54,586 bases of DNA from Atopobiaceae bacterium (GCA_017459605.1 JAFUCQ010000036.1:1-54586), one strand, 5' to 3'; shown: positions 8,920 through 17,067, counted from the stretch's first letter. A program made the numbers and translations. The notes: a model not told the origin generated them from the sequence alone.

Positions 8920-8948
8920 ATATTATGCAACTATCTGGAGAAAATCAA
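8920..8948 (-). promoter_or_regulatory. Promoter of the abiE operon
   Basis: Leftward TTGATT (8948-8943), 17 bp spacer and TAATAT (8925-8920), with the RBS and start codon about 15-25 bp downstream. This is the obvious promoter for the toxin-antitoxin pair. Confidence 0.65.
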
Positions 8949-8954
8949 GTGTTA

Positions 8955-9015
8955 CTGCTAGCCAACCATCGCGCTCCCTGCTGATTTCGTAGGGGTTGCC
9001 GTGACGAAAAATCCT
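8955..9015 (-). pseudogene. Fragment of a DUF234 C-terminus
   Basis: On the minus strand this reads RIFRHGNPYEISRERDGW. It resembles the TSPYEINKRDD segment of the ATPase at 664-2100 but is not part of the adjacent relic at 9028-9726. It appears to be a leftover of a further member of the same family. Confidence 0.35.
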
Positions 9016-9027
9016 GAGCGGTGTTAG

Positions 9028-9726
9028 TTAGTCCACAAACAAATCATCGAGCGTGATGACGTTCGTAAATGCCGAGCTGTATTCGTTTTGCATAAGCCCA
9101 AAAGTGGTGATGAGCGTGCTTCGAACAGCTGTCTTTGCAGACACTGCGCCTGCAAGCGTTTCTTGACGGCGCAGCAAAACCTTGTAGTACTCCTTGTCGA
9201 CCGCGAAATCGCCGCTGTAGAATTTCAGTTCGCACATATTGACGACGTTGTCGTTTCTGGAGATTAGCAGGTCTATTTGCAAGCCTGCTTCATCGTCTTG
9301 CCGCTTTGACCAGGCTGATGTTTCGGTTATAACGCCCGCAATGCCCAAAGCATTCTTAATCTGCCTGACATGGTTAAAGCAGACGTTTTCGAAGGCCAGC
9401 CCACGCCAGACCGTTATTGGCTGCAGCGACGTCCCATGTTGCCAGAAATGCTCGTCTAGTTTTTCCTTCCCATCAATGAAGTGCAGAAAGAAGAGGCAGA
9501 ACGGGTCAACCAGCTTGTAGTGCTCGTGCCGCTTCCCAAGCCCAAAGGGAACATACTTCACAACAAAGTCGCTTGCGAGCAAGGCATTAAGGTGGGACGA
9601 CAAACGCCCGCCGTCGGTAATAGACAGTCTTTCGCTTATCTCCCTGCGCGTGAACCCGGCATTTCTGGTATAGAGCAGACGCACGATTGTTTTTACCGAC
9701 TCTGGGCTCGTAAAGGCAGAATCGAA
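9028..9726 (-). pseudogene. DUF234-type ATPase lacking its N-terminal ATPase domain
   Basis: The open frame from 9726 corresponds only to the winged-helix and C-terminal nuclease-like part of the family seen at 664-2100. It contains GFTRREISERL, WRGLAFENVCFNHVRQIKNA, ETSAWSKR, QIDLLISRNDNVVNMCELK and TLDDLF at the end. The Walker A and B half is missing, and an in-frame stop lies at 9727-9729. A GTG at 9684 could start a 218-residue product, but no RBS supports it. It is best read as a deletion remnant. The upstream inverted repeat at 9737-9780 seems to have survived from the original promoter region. Confidence 0.75.
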
Positions 9727-9736
9727 TTATCAATTA

Positions 9737-9780
9737 TAAGCGGCGGTAAATGGACTTCAAAATCATTTCACCGCCGCTTA
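9737..9780. repeat. 11-bp inverted repeat next to the truncated ATPase
   Basis: TAAGCGGCGGT (9737-9747) and ACCGCCGCTTA (9770-9780) are perfect reverse complements, with centres 33 bp apart. An outer AATCATTT/AAATGATT pair overlaps the right arm. It lies where the promoter of the intact ATPase gene would have been, so an operator is as likely as a hairpin. There is no T-run to make it a terminator. Confidence 0.5.
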
Positions 9781-9899
9781 AAATGATTCCAGGATCAACT
9801 CGGTCGATTGTCATTCGCAGCGCTTCAGCGAGACATATGACTACCCCACTAACCATTGAGCCTGGCCTTGCCAAGCTCCCCTGCCAAAGAATACACGTG

Positions 9900-11768
9900 T
9901 TAAGCATCACCCAAGACCATGCCGACTATGCGCTCGGCGGCGTCTTCCAGGCTCTCGGTGCTCGTGTCAATCACGATGTCAGGGCGCTCGGGGGGCTCGT
10001 AGGGGCTAGAGATGCCCGTGAAGTTAGGGATTTCACAAGCGCGGGCCTTGGCGTAGAGGCCCTTCACGTCTCGTTGTTCACAGACCTCAAGTGGGGTGGA
10101 CACGTAGACCTCAACGAAGGAATCCTGCCCGATTATCTCAGCAGCACGCCTACGGTCGCTTGCGAAGGGGCTGATGAACGATGTAAGCACCACGAGCCCC
10201 GCATCATTCATGAGCTTGGCCACCTCGGCAATGCGGCGGATGTTCTCGATGCGGTCCGCCTCAGTAAAACCAAGGTTGCGATTAAGCCCCAGGCGCACAT
10301 TGTCGCCGTCGAGCAGCATAGTGTGTACGCCCTGCGCATGCAGGCGCTGCTCCACCGCGTTGGCGAGCGTCGACTTGCCCGAGCCGGAAAGACCCGTGAA
10401 CCACAAAGTTCGTGCCCGCTGGCCGAGTGCTTCTTCTCGCAGCTGGCGCGTAACATCCATCTGGTGGTAGGTGAGGTTGTCCGAGCGGGAGAGCTTGTGT
10501 GTGATGGTGCCAGCGGCTGCCGTAGCGTTGGTGATGCGGTCGATGAGGATGAGTGAGCCCAACGTGCGGTTCTGTGCGAACGGCTCGAACACAAGCTGCC
10601 GTCCAAGCGATACCCTGCAGGAACAGATTTCGTTCTTTGCAACGCTCTTTGCTGCAAGCCGCTTACCCGTCGTGGCATCCACCTTGTGCGTAATCTCGTA
10701 AATGGTGCCCGGCACCGTCTGTGTTGCAAGCTTGAACAGGTAGTTCTTGCCCGCCACGAGCGGGGCGTCATCCATCCAGAGAAGCGTGGTCACAAAAAGC
10801 GTGCTCGCCTGGGCGGCGGACTCGCGCTCCAGCACGCAGCCGCGCGAGATGTCGAGCTCGTCTGCCAGGGTGAGGGTGACGGCTTGGCCCTGCGTCGCAG
10901 CATCCGCAGGCTCGCCCGCCACGAGGACGGAGGCAACCTTCGAGCTCGTGCCACTCGGGAGCACCCGCACCGTATCGCCCACACGGATGGAGCCCGTTGC
11001 CACCGTGCCCTCGTAACCCCTAAAGCTCGGGTCGGGGCGGCACACGCGTTGCACGGGAAGCGTGAAGCCCTGCTCGCCAGAGCTTGTCCCAACATCCACC
11101 TGCTCGAGGTAGGGCAGCAGTGCTTCGCCCGTATACCACGGCATGCGCGCGGATGTGGCGGTTACGTTGTCGCCCTCGCGCGCCGACGTAGGAATTACCG
11201 CGCATGAGAGCGAGGCGTGCTCTTCCATCAGGGTGGCAATATCCGCTTCGATTTTCTCGAAAACCGCCTGGTCATAGTCGACCAGGTCCATCTTGTTCAC
11301 CGCGAACACGTAATGGCGGATGCCCACCAGGGCGCAGATGCGCACGTGGCGATACGTCTGGGACAGCAGTCCCTTGGTGGCATCCACCAGGATAACCGCA
11401 AGCTCGGAGTTGGAAGCACCCACGGCCATATTGCGCGTGTACTCTTCATGCCCCGGGCAATCGGCCACGATGAAGCTGCGTTGCTCAGTCGAGAAGTAAC
11501 GGTAGGCAACGTCGATGGTGATGCCCTGCTCGCGCTCGGCTGCCAGCCCATCGAGCAAAAGCGCGTAGTCGAGCTTGCCCTCACCGGCAGAACCCGCCTG
11601 GCTGTCCAGCTCGAGTGCTTGTGCCTGGTCGGCAAAAATGAGCTTGGCATCGTAGAGCATGTGTCCGATGAGCGTGGACTTGCCGTCGTCCACGCTGCCA
11701 CAGGTTACGAAGCGCAAGAGACTACGCTGTTCGCGCTCAACGTTGGTGCTATGTTGCCAGCTCGCCAT
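9900..11768 (-). CDS. cysNC: Sulfate adenylyltransferase large subunit fused to APS kinase
   Basis: A 622-residue fusion. Residues 1-430 are the GTPase subunit of ATP sulfurylase, with G1 GSVDDGKST near 24-32, G3 DCPGHE and G4 NKMD. Residues from about 440 are adenylyl-sulfate kinase, with P-loop GLSGSGKST and DGDNVRLGLNRNLGF. With CysD it makes adenosine phosphosulfate from sulfate and ATP; the kinase part makes PAPS. The ATG overlaps the stop of cysD in TGATG, so the two are co-translated. The sequence is GC-rich compared with the neighbours. No APS/PAPS reductase or sulfotransferase is in the window, so the use of the PAPS is open. Confidence 0.95.
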   Translation of the reverse strand: MASWQHSTNVEREQRSLLRFVTCGSVDDGKSTLIGHMLYDAKLIFADQAQALELDSQAGSAGEGKLDYALLLDGLAAEREQGITIDVAYRYFSTEQRSFIVADCPGHEEYTRNMAVGASNSELAVILVDATKGLLSQTYRHVRICALVGIRHYVFAVNKMDLVDYDQAVFEKIEADIATLMEEHASLSCAVIPTSAREGDNVTATSARMPWYTGEALLPYLEQVDVGTSSGEQGFTLPVQRVCRPDPSFRGYEGTVATGSIRVGDTVRVLPSGTSSKVASVLVAGEPADAATQGQAVTLTLADELDISRGCVLERESAAQASTLFVTTLLWMDDAPLVAGKNYLFKLATQTVPGTIYEITHKVDATTGKRLAAKSVAKNEICSCRVSLGRQLVFEPFAQNRTLGSLILIDRITNATAAAGTITHKLSRSDNLTYHQMDVTRQLREEALGQRARTLWFTGLSGSGKSTLANAVEQRLHAQGVHTMLLDGDNVRLGLNRNLGFTEADRIENIRRIAEVAKLMNDAGLVVLTSFISPFASDRRRAAEIIGQDSFVEVYVSTPLEVCEQRDVKGLYAKARACEIPNFTGISSPYEPPERPDIVIDTSTESLEDAAERIVGMVLGDA

Positions 11769-12670
11769 CAGAAGTACCCCTCGCGCTTGCGTTTCTCCAT
11801 CGAAGCAGAGCCTCCGTCGTAGTCGATAATGCGTGTTGTGCGCTCGGATGTGGTGGCGCCAAGCGTTTCCGCAACAATGGCGTCAATGGTGTCGGCGTCG
11901 CTGCGCACCCCGCCGGTAAGCGGGTAGCACCCAAGCGTGCGAAAGCGCACCTTCGCCTGCACGGGCTTCTCGCCTGGCAGAAAGCGGAAACGGTCGTCGT
12001 CCACAAGCAGAATCTGCCCGTCGCGCTCCACCACCGTACGTTCTTTCGCAAAATACAGCGGCACGATGGGGATGCCCTCTTGTTGTATGTATTGCCAAAT
12101 GTCGGTCTCGGTCCAATTGGAGAGCGGGAACACGCGCACCGATTCGCCAGCGTTCACCTGCGTGTTAAAAAGGTTCCAAAGCTCGGGTCGCTGGTTCTTG
12201 GGGTCCCAGGCATGGTTGGCGTCGCGAAAGCTGAACACGCGCTCCTTCGCACGGCTTTTCTCCTCATCGCGCCGCGCACCGCCAAACACTGCCGTGAAGC
12301 CATACGTGTCCAGGGCGTCCTTGAGTGCTTGCGTCTTCATGATGTCGGTGTAGGCCGCCCCATGGTCAAAGGGGTTTATGCCAGCGGCAAGCCCTTCTTG
12401 GTTTATGTATTCGATGAGCTCCATGCCCGTCTCGGCAACGCGGCGGTCGCGGAACTCAATCATCTCGTGGAACTTCCACGTAGTGTTCACGTGCATAAGC
12501 GGGAAGGGCGGCTTCTCTGGCGCAAAAGCCTTGAGCGCCAGGTGGAGCATGACGCTCGAATCCTTGCCGATAGAGTAGAGCATCACGGGCCGCTCGCATT
12601 CCGCGATGGTCTCGCGCATGATGTAGATGGCTTCAGCCTCGAGTGCTTCAAGATGGCTTGCGTAGGGCAT
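11768..12670 (-). CDS. cysD: Sulfate adenylyltransferase small subunit
   Basis: A 300-residue PP-loop protein that adenylylates sulfate together with CysN. Visible motifs are [15 protein letters not shown] (the SGGKDS-like PP-loop in its CysD variant), [25 protein letters not shown] and DIWQYI, plus the conserved end [10 protein letters not shown]. The start at 12670 is preferred. GGAG lies nine bases upstream, and the ATG follows directly on the stop of the upstream permease gene. A GTG at 12691 would require a long overlap. Transcribed TauE-CysD-CysN/C. Confidence 0.95.
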   Translation of the reverse strand: MPYASHLEALEAEAIYIMRETIAECERPVMLYSIGKDSSVMLHLALKAFAPEKPPFPLMHVNTTWKFHEMIEFRDRRVAETGMELIEYINQEGLAAGINPFDHGAAYTDIMKTQALKDALDTYGFTAVFGGARRDEEKSRAKERVFSFRDANHAWDPKNQRPELWNLFNTQVNAGESVRVFPLSNWTETDIWQYIQQEGIPIVPLYFAKERTVVERDGQILLVDDDRFRFLPGEKPVQAKVRFRTLGCYPLTGGVRSDADTIDAIVAETLGATTSERTTRIIDYDGGSASMEKRKREGYF

Positions 12671-12671
12671 G

Positions 12672-13421
12672 CTAGATAACTCCGAGAGCACCGATAAGCT
12701 TGTAGGTGTTAAGGACGATAACCAAAATACCCACGAACAGCAAAATGCCGCGTATGGGAAGAACCTTGGTAAGGCGAGCGGCCAGAGGTGCTGCGATAAC
12801 GCCGCCTATTATGAGGCCAATAACGATAGTCCAATACTGCATGAAACTATTCAGCATGATGAGAAACGTAGTAGTCTCTGCCACAGTAACAAAAAACTCG
12901 GCAGTGTTTACGGTGCCAATTGACACACGTGGCTCGTGGTCAGAGGCAAGCAGCGTAGAAGTAACCACAGGGCCCCAGCCGCCACCACCGAGTGCGTCGG
13001 TAAAGCCGCCAACAAATCCGAGCGGATAGGCATAAGGACCAAAGTCGCGCTGTGTGCGCTTCATGCGAATACCCTTCACCAGGATAACGAGACCCATGAC
13101 TATGAGGTAGACGTCGATGATGATGTCGAGCACAAGGCTCTCGAAGCTGGCGAGGAGCCAGGCGCCGAGGATTCCGCCAGGAATACCCGCAATGAGCAGC
13201 ATCTTGAACAGTCGCTTATCAACATTGCCCATGCGCCAGTGCGCGATGCCCGACGCCAGGGTGGTAAACATTTCTGCGGCATGCACGCAGGCACTCGACA
13301 CCGCCGAGGGCACGCCCGCCGTGCGCAAAAAGGTATTGCTGCTGACCCCGTAGGCCATGCCAGCCGTACCGTCTATCATCTCGGCAAGAAACCCGAGGAT
13401 TATGAAGATAAAGAGTTCCAA
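12672..13421 (-). CDS. TauE/SafE-family permease, likely sulfate or sulfur-anion transporter
   Basis: A 249-residue membrane protein with about eight hydrophobic segments. It carries the TauE/SafE hallmark region near the N-terminus ([19 protein letters not shown]) and [17 protein letters not shown] in the middle. The family moves sulfite, sulfonates or other sulfur anions across the inner membrane. First position in the operon with cysD and cysNC points to uptake of sulfate or its relatives (inference). The start is TTG at 13421, chosen because AAGGAC lies seven bases before it. Confidence 0.82.
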   Translation of the reverse strand: MELFIFIILGFLAEMIDGTAGMAYGVSSNTFLRTAGVPSAVSSACVHAAEMFTTLASGIAHWRMGNVDKRLFKMLLIAGIPGGILGAWLLASFESLVLDIIIDVYLIVMGLVILVKGIRMKRTQRDFGPYAYPLGFVGGFTDALGGGGWGPVVTSTLLASDHEPRVSIGTVNTAEFFVTVAETTTFLIMLNSFMQYWTIVIGLIIGGVIAAPLAARLTKVLPIRGILLFVGILVIVLNTYKLIGALGVI

Positions 13422-13502
13422 ATGCTCGTCCTTAATGTGTTTTCTGCAGTAATGAGTTTATCGCATTTGGGCAGATGGATATGGAATGTACTCTCCTTTT
13501 AA
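13422..13502 (+). pseudogene. Relic coding fragment, partner of 4061-4168
   Basis: In the plus frame the sequence reads MLVLNVFSAVMSLSHLGRW, then IWNVLSF and TAA. It matches the segment at 4061 with mostly synonymous or conservative changes (see that entry). It overlaps the leader of the TauE gene on the other strand. It appears to be the C-terminal end of an unrecognised protein, kept in two places of the island. Confidence 0.4.
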
Positions 13503-13511
13503 CGAAACTAT

Positions 13512-13587
13512 AGATTAGCAAACGGAGATGTGTTAGCTGGCAACGTGTGCCACTCATCTTTTTAGCGTTGCTACAAATCGAGCTTCC
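13512..13587. repeat. 76-bp direct repeat, copy 1
   Basis: This 76-bp segment matches 14806-14881 with two mismatches. It spans the tail of an ATPase-type gene (the minus-strand frame RKLDL followed by TAG) and about 50 bp beyond it, including the AGATTAGCAAACGG motif. The AAA_16-like ATPase gene lies between the two copies, so recombination between them could delete or insert that gene. Confidence 0.7.
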
Positions 13588-13595
13588 TGCGGTAA

Positions 13596-14750
13596 TCATC
13601 GGTACCTATTCCACTTGTTTTCCGGGTTGCTGGCTGGCAGCTCGCGCTCGTATGCGAAGTAGTCCTGGATATGGGGCAGCAGGACGCGAGCATAGCCCTT
13701 CCCGTCAGGCTCAATGAGCCTCTTGTCGATAAGCCGCTGGCGGTAGCTGCTCACCTGCTGTGGTGTCTTTCCGAGGAGGCGCGCCACATCCCCCGTGGCT
13801 ATTCGCCCTTCGGAATCCTCGGCCTCGCACATGGCTCTCAGATACGTAGAAAGGCTCTCCGGCAGAGCATCCAGAACCGGTGCGAGCACGTTTGCCCGAT
13901 AGGACTCGAGAGCAACCGACTCGATGGAGGCTACATCATCCGTGCTGATTGCCAACACCCCACCGAGCGCTCTGTCTGCAAATCGCTCCACAAGGTAGTA
14001 GCCTGCAAGCTGCATGAGGTACGGGTGGCCCTGGCTGAAAAGCCCGATGCGCCAAAAGGCGTCCTTGCTTAGCTGCAACGCAGGAACAAGAGCAAATGCG
14101 GCGTCCAGGGCATCGAGTGTCTCGTCCACACCTAGACTCCCGATTTGCATGTCATAGGTCCTCTGCATAAACGTGCAGCCGGGATACGAGGCGACCTGCT
14201 CCTTTGATCCTGGGAGACCTGCGAGCACGAGCATAACCGGCAGCCCCTTGTGAAGCGAGAGTTGCACGGCTGCACAGATTGCCTCCGCATCAGATTCGGG
14301 CACCTTCTGAATCTCGTCGACCGTAATCAGGATGCCCTTGCGAAGAGTGAGGCCCTCGCACTTCTCGGCGAGCAGGCGGGCAAGGCTTGCCTCGGAGTAG
14401 GAACTAGTGGTGGTCGACGATATGCTCCCGGCGCGCACGCCAAGGGCACTTGGAGACGCCTCTTTGGTGACGGTCTTCTGCCCGCCCCCGGCAAGCTCCT
14501 CTATGATGGACTGCACAGCGTACGCGGAATGAACGTCCACCGTGTTCCATTTCCGCTCAGCTGCTGTTCGAGAGATGCGCTCGAGCAAAGTGGTCTTGCC
14601 GCAGCCCCTGTTGCCCGTTATGAAGAACGCCCTGTGGGGAGAGTTGGGGTTATCCATGGCCTCGCTGGCGAACTCGAGTTCTCGCTTCCGGCCGAAGAAC
14701 ATCTGTGGGAGGCTTCCGAACGCTGGAGTGAAGGGGTTGCTCTTGTTCAT
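13596..14750 (-). CDS. AAA_16-like ATPase with C-terminal winged helix
   Basis: A 384-residue ATP-binding protein. FFGRKRELEFA is near residue 20, Walker A ITGNRGCGKTTLLE near 43-56, Walker B GILITVDEIQKV near 150-161 and MLVLAGLPGS (sensor-1 region) near 185. The C-terminal part contains TGDVARLLGKTPQQVSSYRQ, a winged-helix segment. This type resembles Orc/Cdc6-like or STAND-type ATPases of variable islands; function unknown. The ATG at 14750 follows AGGAA; an in-frame start further up lacks an RBS. The extreme C-terminus may be frameshifted: just past the stop the other frame continues YRRKLDL, like the relic at 14865. Confidence 0.75.
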   Translation of the reverse strand: MNKSNPFTPAFGSLPQMFFGRKRELEFASEAMDNPNSPHRAFFITGNRGCGKTTLLERISRTAAERKWNTVDVHSAYAVQSIIEELAGGGQKTVTKEASPSALGVRAGSISSTTTSSYSEASLARLLAEKCEGLTLRKGILITVDEIQKVPESDAEAICAAVQLSLHKGLPVMLVLAGLPGSKEQVASYPGCTFMQRTYDMQIGSLGVDETLDALDAAFALVPALQLSKDAFWRIGLFSQGHPYLMQLAGYYLVERFADRALGGVLAISTDDVASIESVALESYRANVLAPVLDALPESLSTYLRAMCEAEDSEGRIATGDVARLLGKTPQQVSSYRQRLIDKRLIEPDGKGYARVLLPHIQDYFAYERELPASNPENKWNRYR

Positions 14751-14773
14751 TATATTTCCTGGTAGACACGATG

Positions 14774-14815
14774 TATAGCAATTTAGCAATCATGATGAGT
14801 ATAGCAGATTAGCAA
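14774..14815 (-). promoter_or_regulatory. Iterated motif upstream of the AAA_16-like ATPase
   Basis: TATAGCARWTTAGCAA occurs at 14774-14789 and 14800-14815, spaced 26 bp, and each copy contains two TAGCA half-units nine bases apart. Part of the second copy extends into the repeat at 14806-14881 (and 13512-13587). Position between start codon and upstream relic suggests operators. Confidence 0.55.
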
Positions 14816-14881
14816 ACGGAGATGTGTTAGCTGGCAACGTGTGCCTCTCATCTTTTCAGCGTTGCTACAAATCGAGCTTCC
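14806..14881. repeat. 76-bp direct repeat, copy 2
   Basis: Second copy of the segment at 13512-13587. Here it covers the stop codon and end of the DUF4143 relic (RKLDL, TAG) and the region downstream of it, up to the iterated motif of the next gene. Confidence 0.7.
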
Positions 14882-15120
14882 GCAAGTCGGAGAATGCGCA
14901 AACAAGCCCATGCGAAGTCTCAAAGGTCTCCTCGCCTGCATATACGACCACGCGCCTCTCTATTGGCACATCCAAGGCGTTGGCCTCGCGATCGAGGCTC
15001 TTGAAGAACTTGGGTGTGTACGTTGCCGAGGCTTTTACCTCGATTGCCCACGCAAGCTCGACACCCTTTTCTATCACGAGGTCAATCTCGTGTCCTGCAG
15101 AATCCCGCCAGAATGAGTCC
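14865..15120 (-). pseudogene. C-terminal fragment of a DUF4143-type ATPase
   Basis: The minus-strand frame reads DSFWRDSAGHEIDLVIEKG, then LAWAIEVKASATYTPKFFKS, and ends SDLRKLDL. This is the standard C-terminal nuclease-like end of DUF4143 ATPases, with D and ExK residues kept. Everything upstream, including the ATPase domain, is missing. The break is at about 15120, next to two copies of a private repeat (15126-15185), as if promoter and tail had been joined by deletion. Confidence 0.75.
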
Positions 15121-15125
15121 TATCC

Positions 15126-15185
15126 ACTGATTGATTATCAACTATCGACTGTTGGTATGTTAGCTAGAGACTGATTGATTATCAA
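15126..15185 (-). promoter_or_regulatory. Two 16-bp direct repeats upstream of the DUF4143 relic
   Basis: TTGATAATCAATCAGT (minus strand) occurs at 15126-15141 and 15170-15185 without mismatch, spaced 44 bp, about four helical turns. It parallels the iterated motifs before the other ATPase genes of this island. Confidence 0.55.
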
Positions 15186-15239
15186 ACATATTACTGATGG
15201 AATTACACATTCACCGAGCTTCAAGTGCACTAGTCAAGC

Positions 15240-15295
15240 TTTGTGTCAAAGTGATAGATAACTTATATTGACACAAAAGTTCAAAACGATAATAT
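15240..15295 (+). promoter_or_regulatory. Promoter with inverted-repeat operator for the AAA/TOPRIM-like pair
   Basis: TTGACA (15268-15273) and TAATAT (15290-15295) are spaced 16 bp, a strong sigma-70-type promoter 50 bp before the gene. The -35 box lies in TTGACACAAA, a perfect reverse complement of TTTGTGTCAA at 15240-15249; centres are 28 bp apart. A repressor bound there would cover the -35 box. No regulator gene is adjacent. Confidence 0.65.
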
Positions 15296-15343
15296 AAACA
15301 AAATTACAGTCTATAATTATTAATAGTTAGGAATAAAACGGAT

Positions 15344-16507
15344 ATGAGAATACTGCATCTAGAATTCGACCATGTAAAACTGTTTAAAGATGGAATATTT
15401 ACATTTGATTTTTTTGCAGAGAATCGTGTCCCCAAAGAAGATGAGTCTGTCACTTTGCTTGATAGACCGATTTATCACAATAATGTTATTGCAATAGCAG
15501 GTGTTAATGCATCTGGAAAGACAACCGTGCTAAAGCTTCTCGGAGCTGCGCTCGATATCCTTAAGGGCTTTGCTCCGAGTGCAGACCTTTGTAGTCTATT
15601 TGAAAAACAGACAACTGCGCACATTCTGTTTTGGAGTAGAGGAAAAACTTACCTTCTTAACGCTCACCTTGTAGAGGACCAGCAGGCAGTTGCCCGTGAT
15701 GGTAGAAGCGCACTGCGTTTTGCATCAGAGATACTTTATCGAATCGACGGAACGCTTCAAAAGAAACATCTTCTTGATATAACTACTATCCAAGGTATGC
15801 CAAATTGTCACTTGGTTGAGAATCGTCAGACACTCGAGGAGGAAAAGCACCTGCTATTAGGTGATGATGGGAGTATTGTTAGAATTCTGCATGATGCACC
15901 TGGTAGCTTGTTTATAGATGCTTTTGACCATCCAGGTAGCATTGGTCAAGTCACAGGAAGCATGGATGAGATTCTCCGCACGTTCGATCCAAGCATTGAG
16001 CACATTGAGATACATAACACAGATTCCTTTAATCTGCGCTTTGCTCATAGTGATGAGGAGTTAAGACTTTCTGCCGCTGGTATCGAAAAGGTGCTGTCTT
16101 CGGGGACACTCAAAGGACACGCTCTGATTCGCCGAGTATTCATGGCGCTTAGTTACGGGTCGTATTGTCTTGTTGATGAGATCGAAGTCCACCTCAACAA
16201 ACAATTGGTAGCAGTCATAATAGAACTATTTTCTTCACATGAAACCAATCCTCATGGTGCCGTATTAGTGTTTACAACTCACTATCCTGAACTGCTTGAT
16301 TGTGTGCATCGTAAGGACAATGTTTACTTTGTTGTTCGGGACAACAAGCACTGGATGCATCTCGTAAAGTATTCGGATCGAATCGCTCGAATAGAGAACA
16401 AAAAAAGCGAAGTATTTTTATCAAATTTTATTGACGGTACCGCACCAAACTACAGTGATGTTAGAGCATTACGAGAGGAAGCAAAACGGCTGGTGTTGCT
16501 ATCATGA
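15344..16507 (+). CDS. AAA_15/OLD-like ATPase of a two-gene defence-like system
   Basis: A 387-residue ABC-type/SMC-like ATPase of the AAA_15/AAA_21 group. Walker A is GVNASGKTTVLKLLG (near 53-67). A signature-like stretch LSSGTLKGHALI precedes Walker B YCLVDEIEVHLN (near 270-281), and TTHYPELLD carries the switch histidine. Such ATPases pair with a TOPRIM or other nuclease in anti-phage systems such as RloA/RloB, AbiL and PARIS (AriA/AriB). The stop overlaps the start of the next gene in ATGA, so the two are coupled. The gene is clearly more AT-rich than the cys operon, consistent with separate acquisition. Confidence 0.8.
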   Translation: MRILHLEFDHVKLFKDGIFTFDFFAENRVPKEDESVTLLDRPIYHNNVIAIAGVNASGKTTVLKLLGAALDILKGFAPSADLCSLFEKQTTAHILFWSRGKTYLLNAHLVEDQQAVARDGRSALRFASEILYRIDGTLQKKHLLDITTIQGMPNCHLVENRQTLEEEKHLLLGDDGSIVRILHDAPGSLFIDAFDHPGSIGQVTGSMDEILRTFDPSIEHIEIHNTDSFNLRFAHSDEELRLSAAGIEKVLSSGTLKGHALIRRVFMALSYGSYCLVDEIEVHLNKQLVAVIIELFSSHETNPHGAVLVFTTHYPELLDCVHRKDNVYFVVRDNKHWMHLVKYSDRIARIENKKSEVFLSNFIDGTAPNYSDVRALREEAKRLVLLS

Positions 16508-17067
16508 CAAACTTAGACATCTTAAAGACACATCACTCATTGGTGCTTTGTGAGGGTACTGCAGAAGAAGTGATTTTCAATAAACTATACGAAGCAGGTG
16601 AACTAGTAATTGAGAGCGGCATGTTGCATGATGTCACGCGAACGAGAGGGGCGCGTAGAATTCAGGAAGAGTATTTGAACTTTCATTTTGACTACCCGGT
16701 GTATGTGGTTAGATTGGTAGATTCTGTAAAAGAGAGATTTGCTCTAACCAAGCTCTATTCGCAGCGTTACCCAGTTTTAAGCTTCTTTACAAGACCAGAA
16801 ATCGAGATGCTTGTAATCATTGCAGAGGGCCAAGCGGCTGCGTTCAGACGAAAAGGAGGTTCTAACTTAAAGCCGAGTGACTATTGTGTACAGGTACTTA
16901 AATATCAGAACATTAAGAGTCGCACTTTCTTGGATAGTTATTGGGATGCAGACAAACTCATACAAGCAATTGTGGAATACAAAAGAATCATGAACATCTC
17001 TAAGGATGAGTTTTGTCTTGCTGACTTGTTAAAGGAGCCTCGTGCAGCCTTGACGAGATTTCAATAA
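16504..17067 (+). CDS. Small TOPRIM-like partner of the AAA ATPase
   Basis: A 187-residue protein with LVLCEGTAEEVIFNKL near residues 13-28, resembling the first acidic motif of TOPRIM/RloB-type proteins. VYVVRLVDS follows, then FFTRPEIEMLVIIAEG, similar in place to the PxxEx(W/M)L motif of RloB. I infer that it is the effector (probable nuclease) of the pair with the upstream ATPase. It is shorter than AriB of PARIS, so it may be a distinct subtype. It could also be a DUF4276/DUF4435-like protein. No other gene follows in the operon. Confidence 0.6.
   Translation: MTNLDILKTHHSLVLCEGTAEEVIFNKLYEAGELVIESGMLHDVTRTRGARRIQEEYLNFHFDYPVYVVRLVDSVKERFALTKLYSQRYPVLSFFTRPEIEMLVIIAEGQAAAFRRKGGSNLKPSDYCVQVLKYQNIKSRTFLDSYWDADKLIQAIVEYKRIMNISKDEFCLADLLKEPRAALTRFQ

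Noticed and set aside
9750-12680. Long plus-strand frames opposite cysNC and cysD
   Set aside because: They mirror GC-rich genes on the other strand and carry no RBS or family motif.
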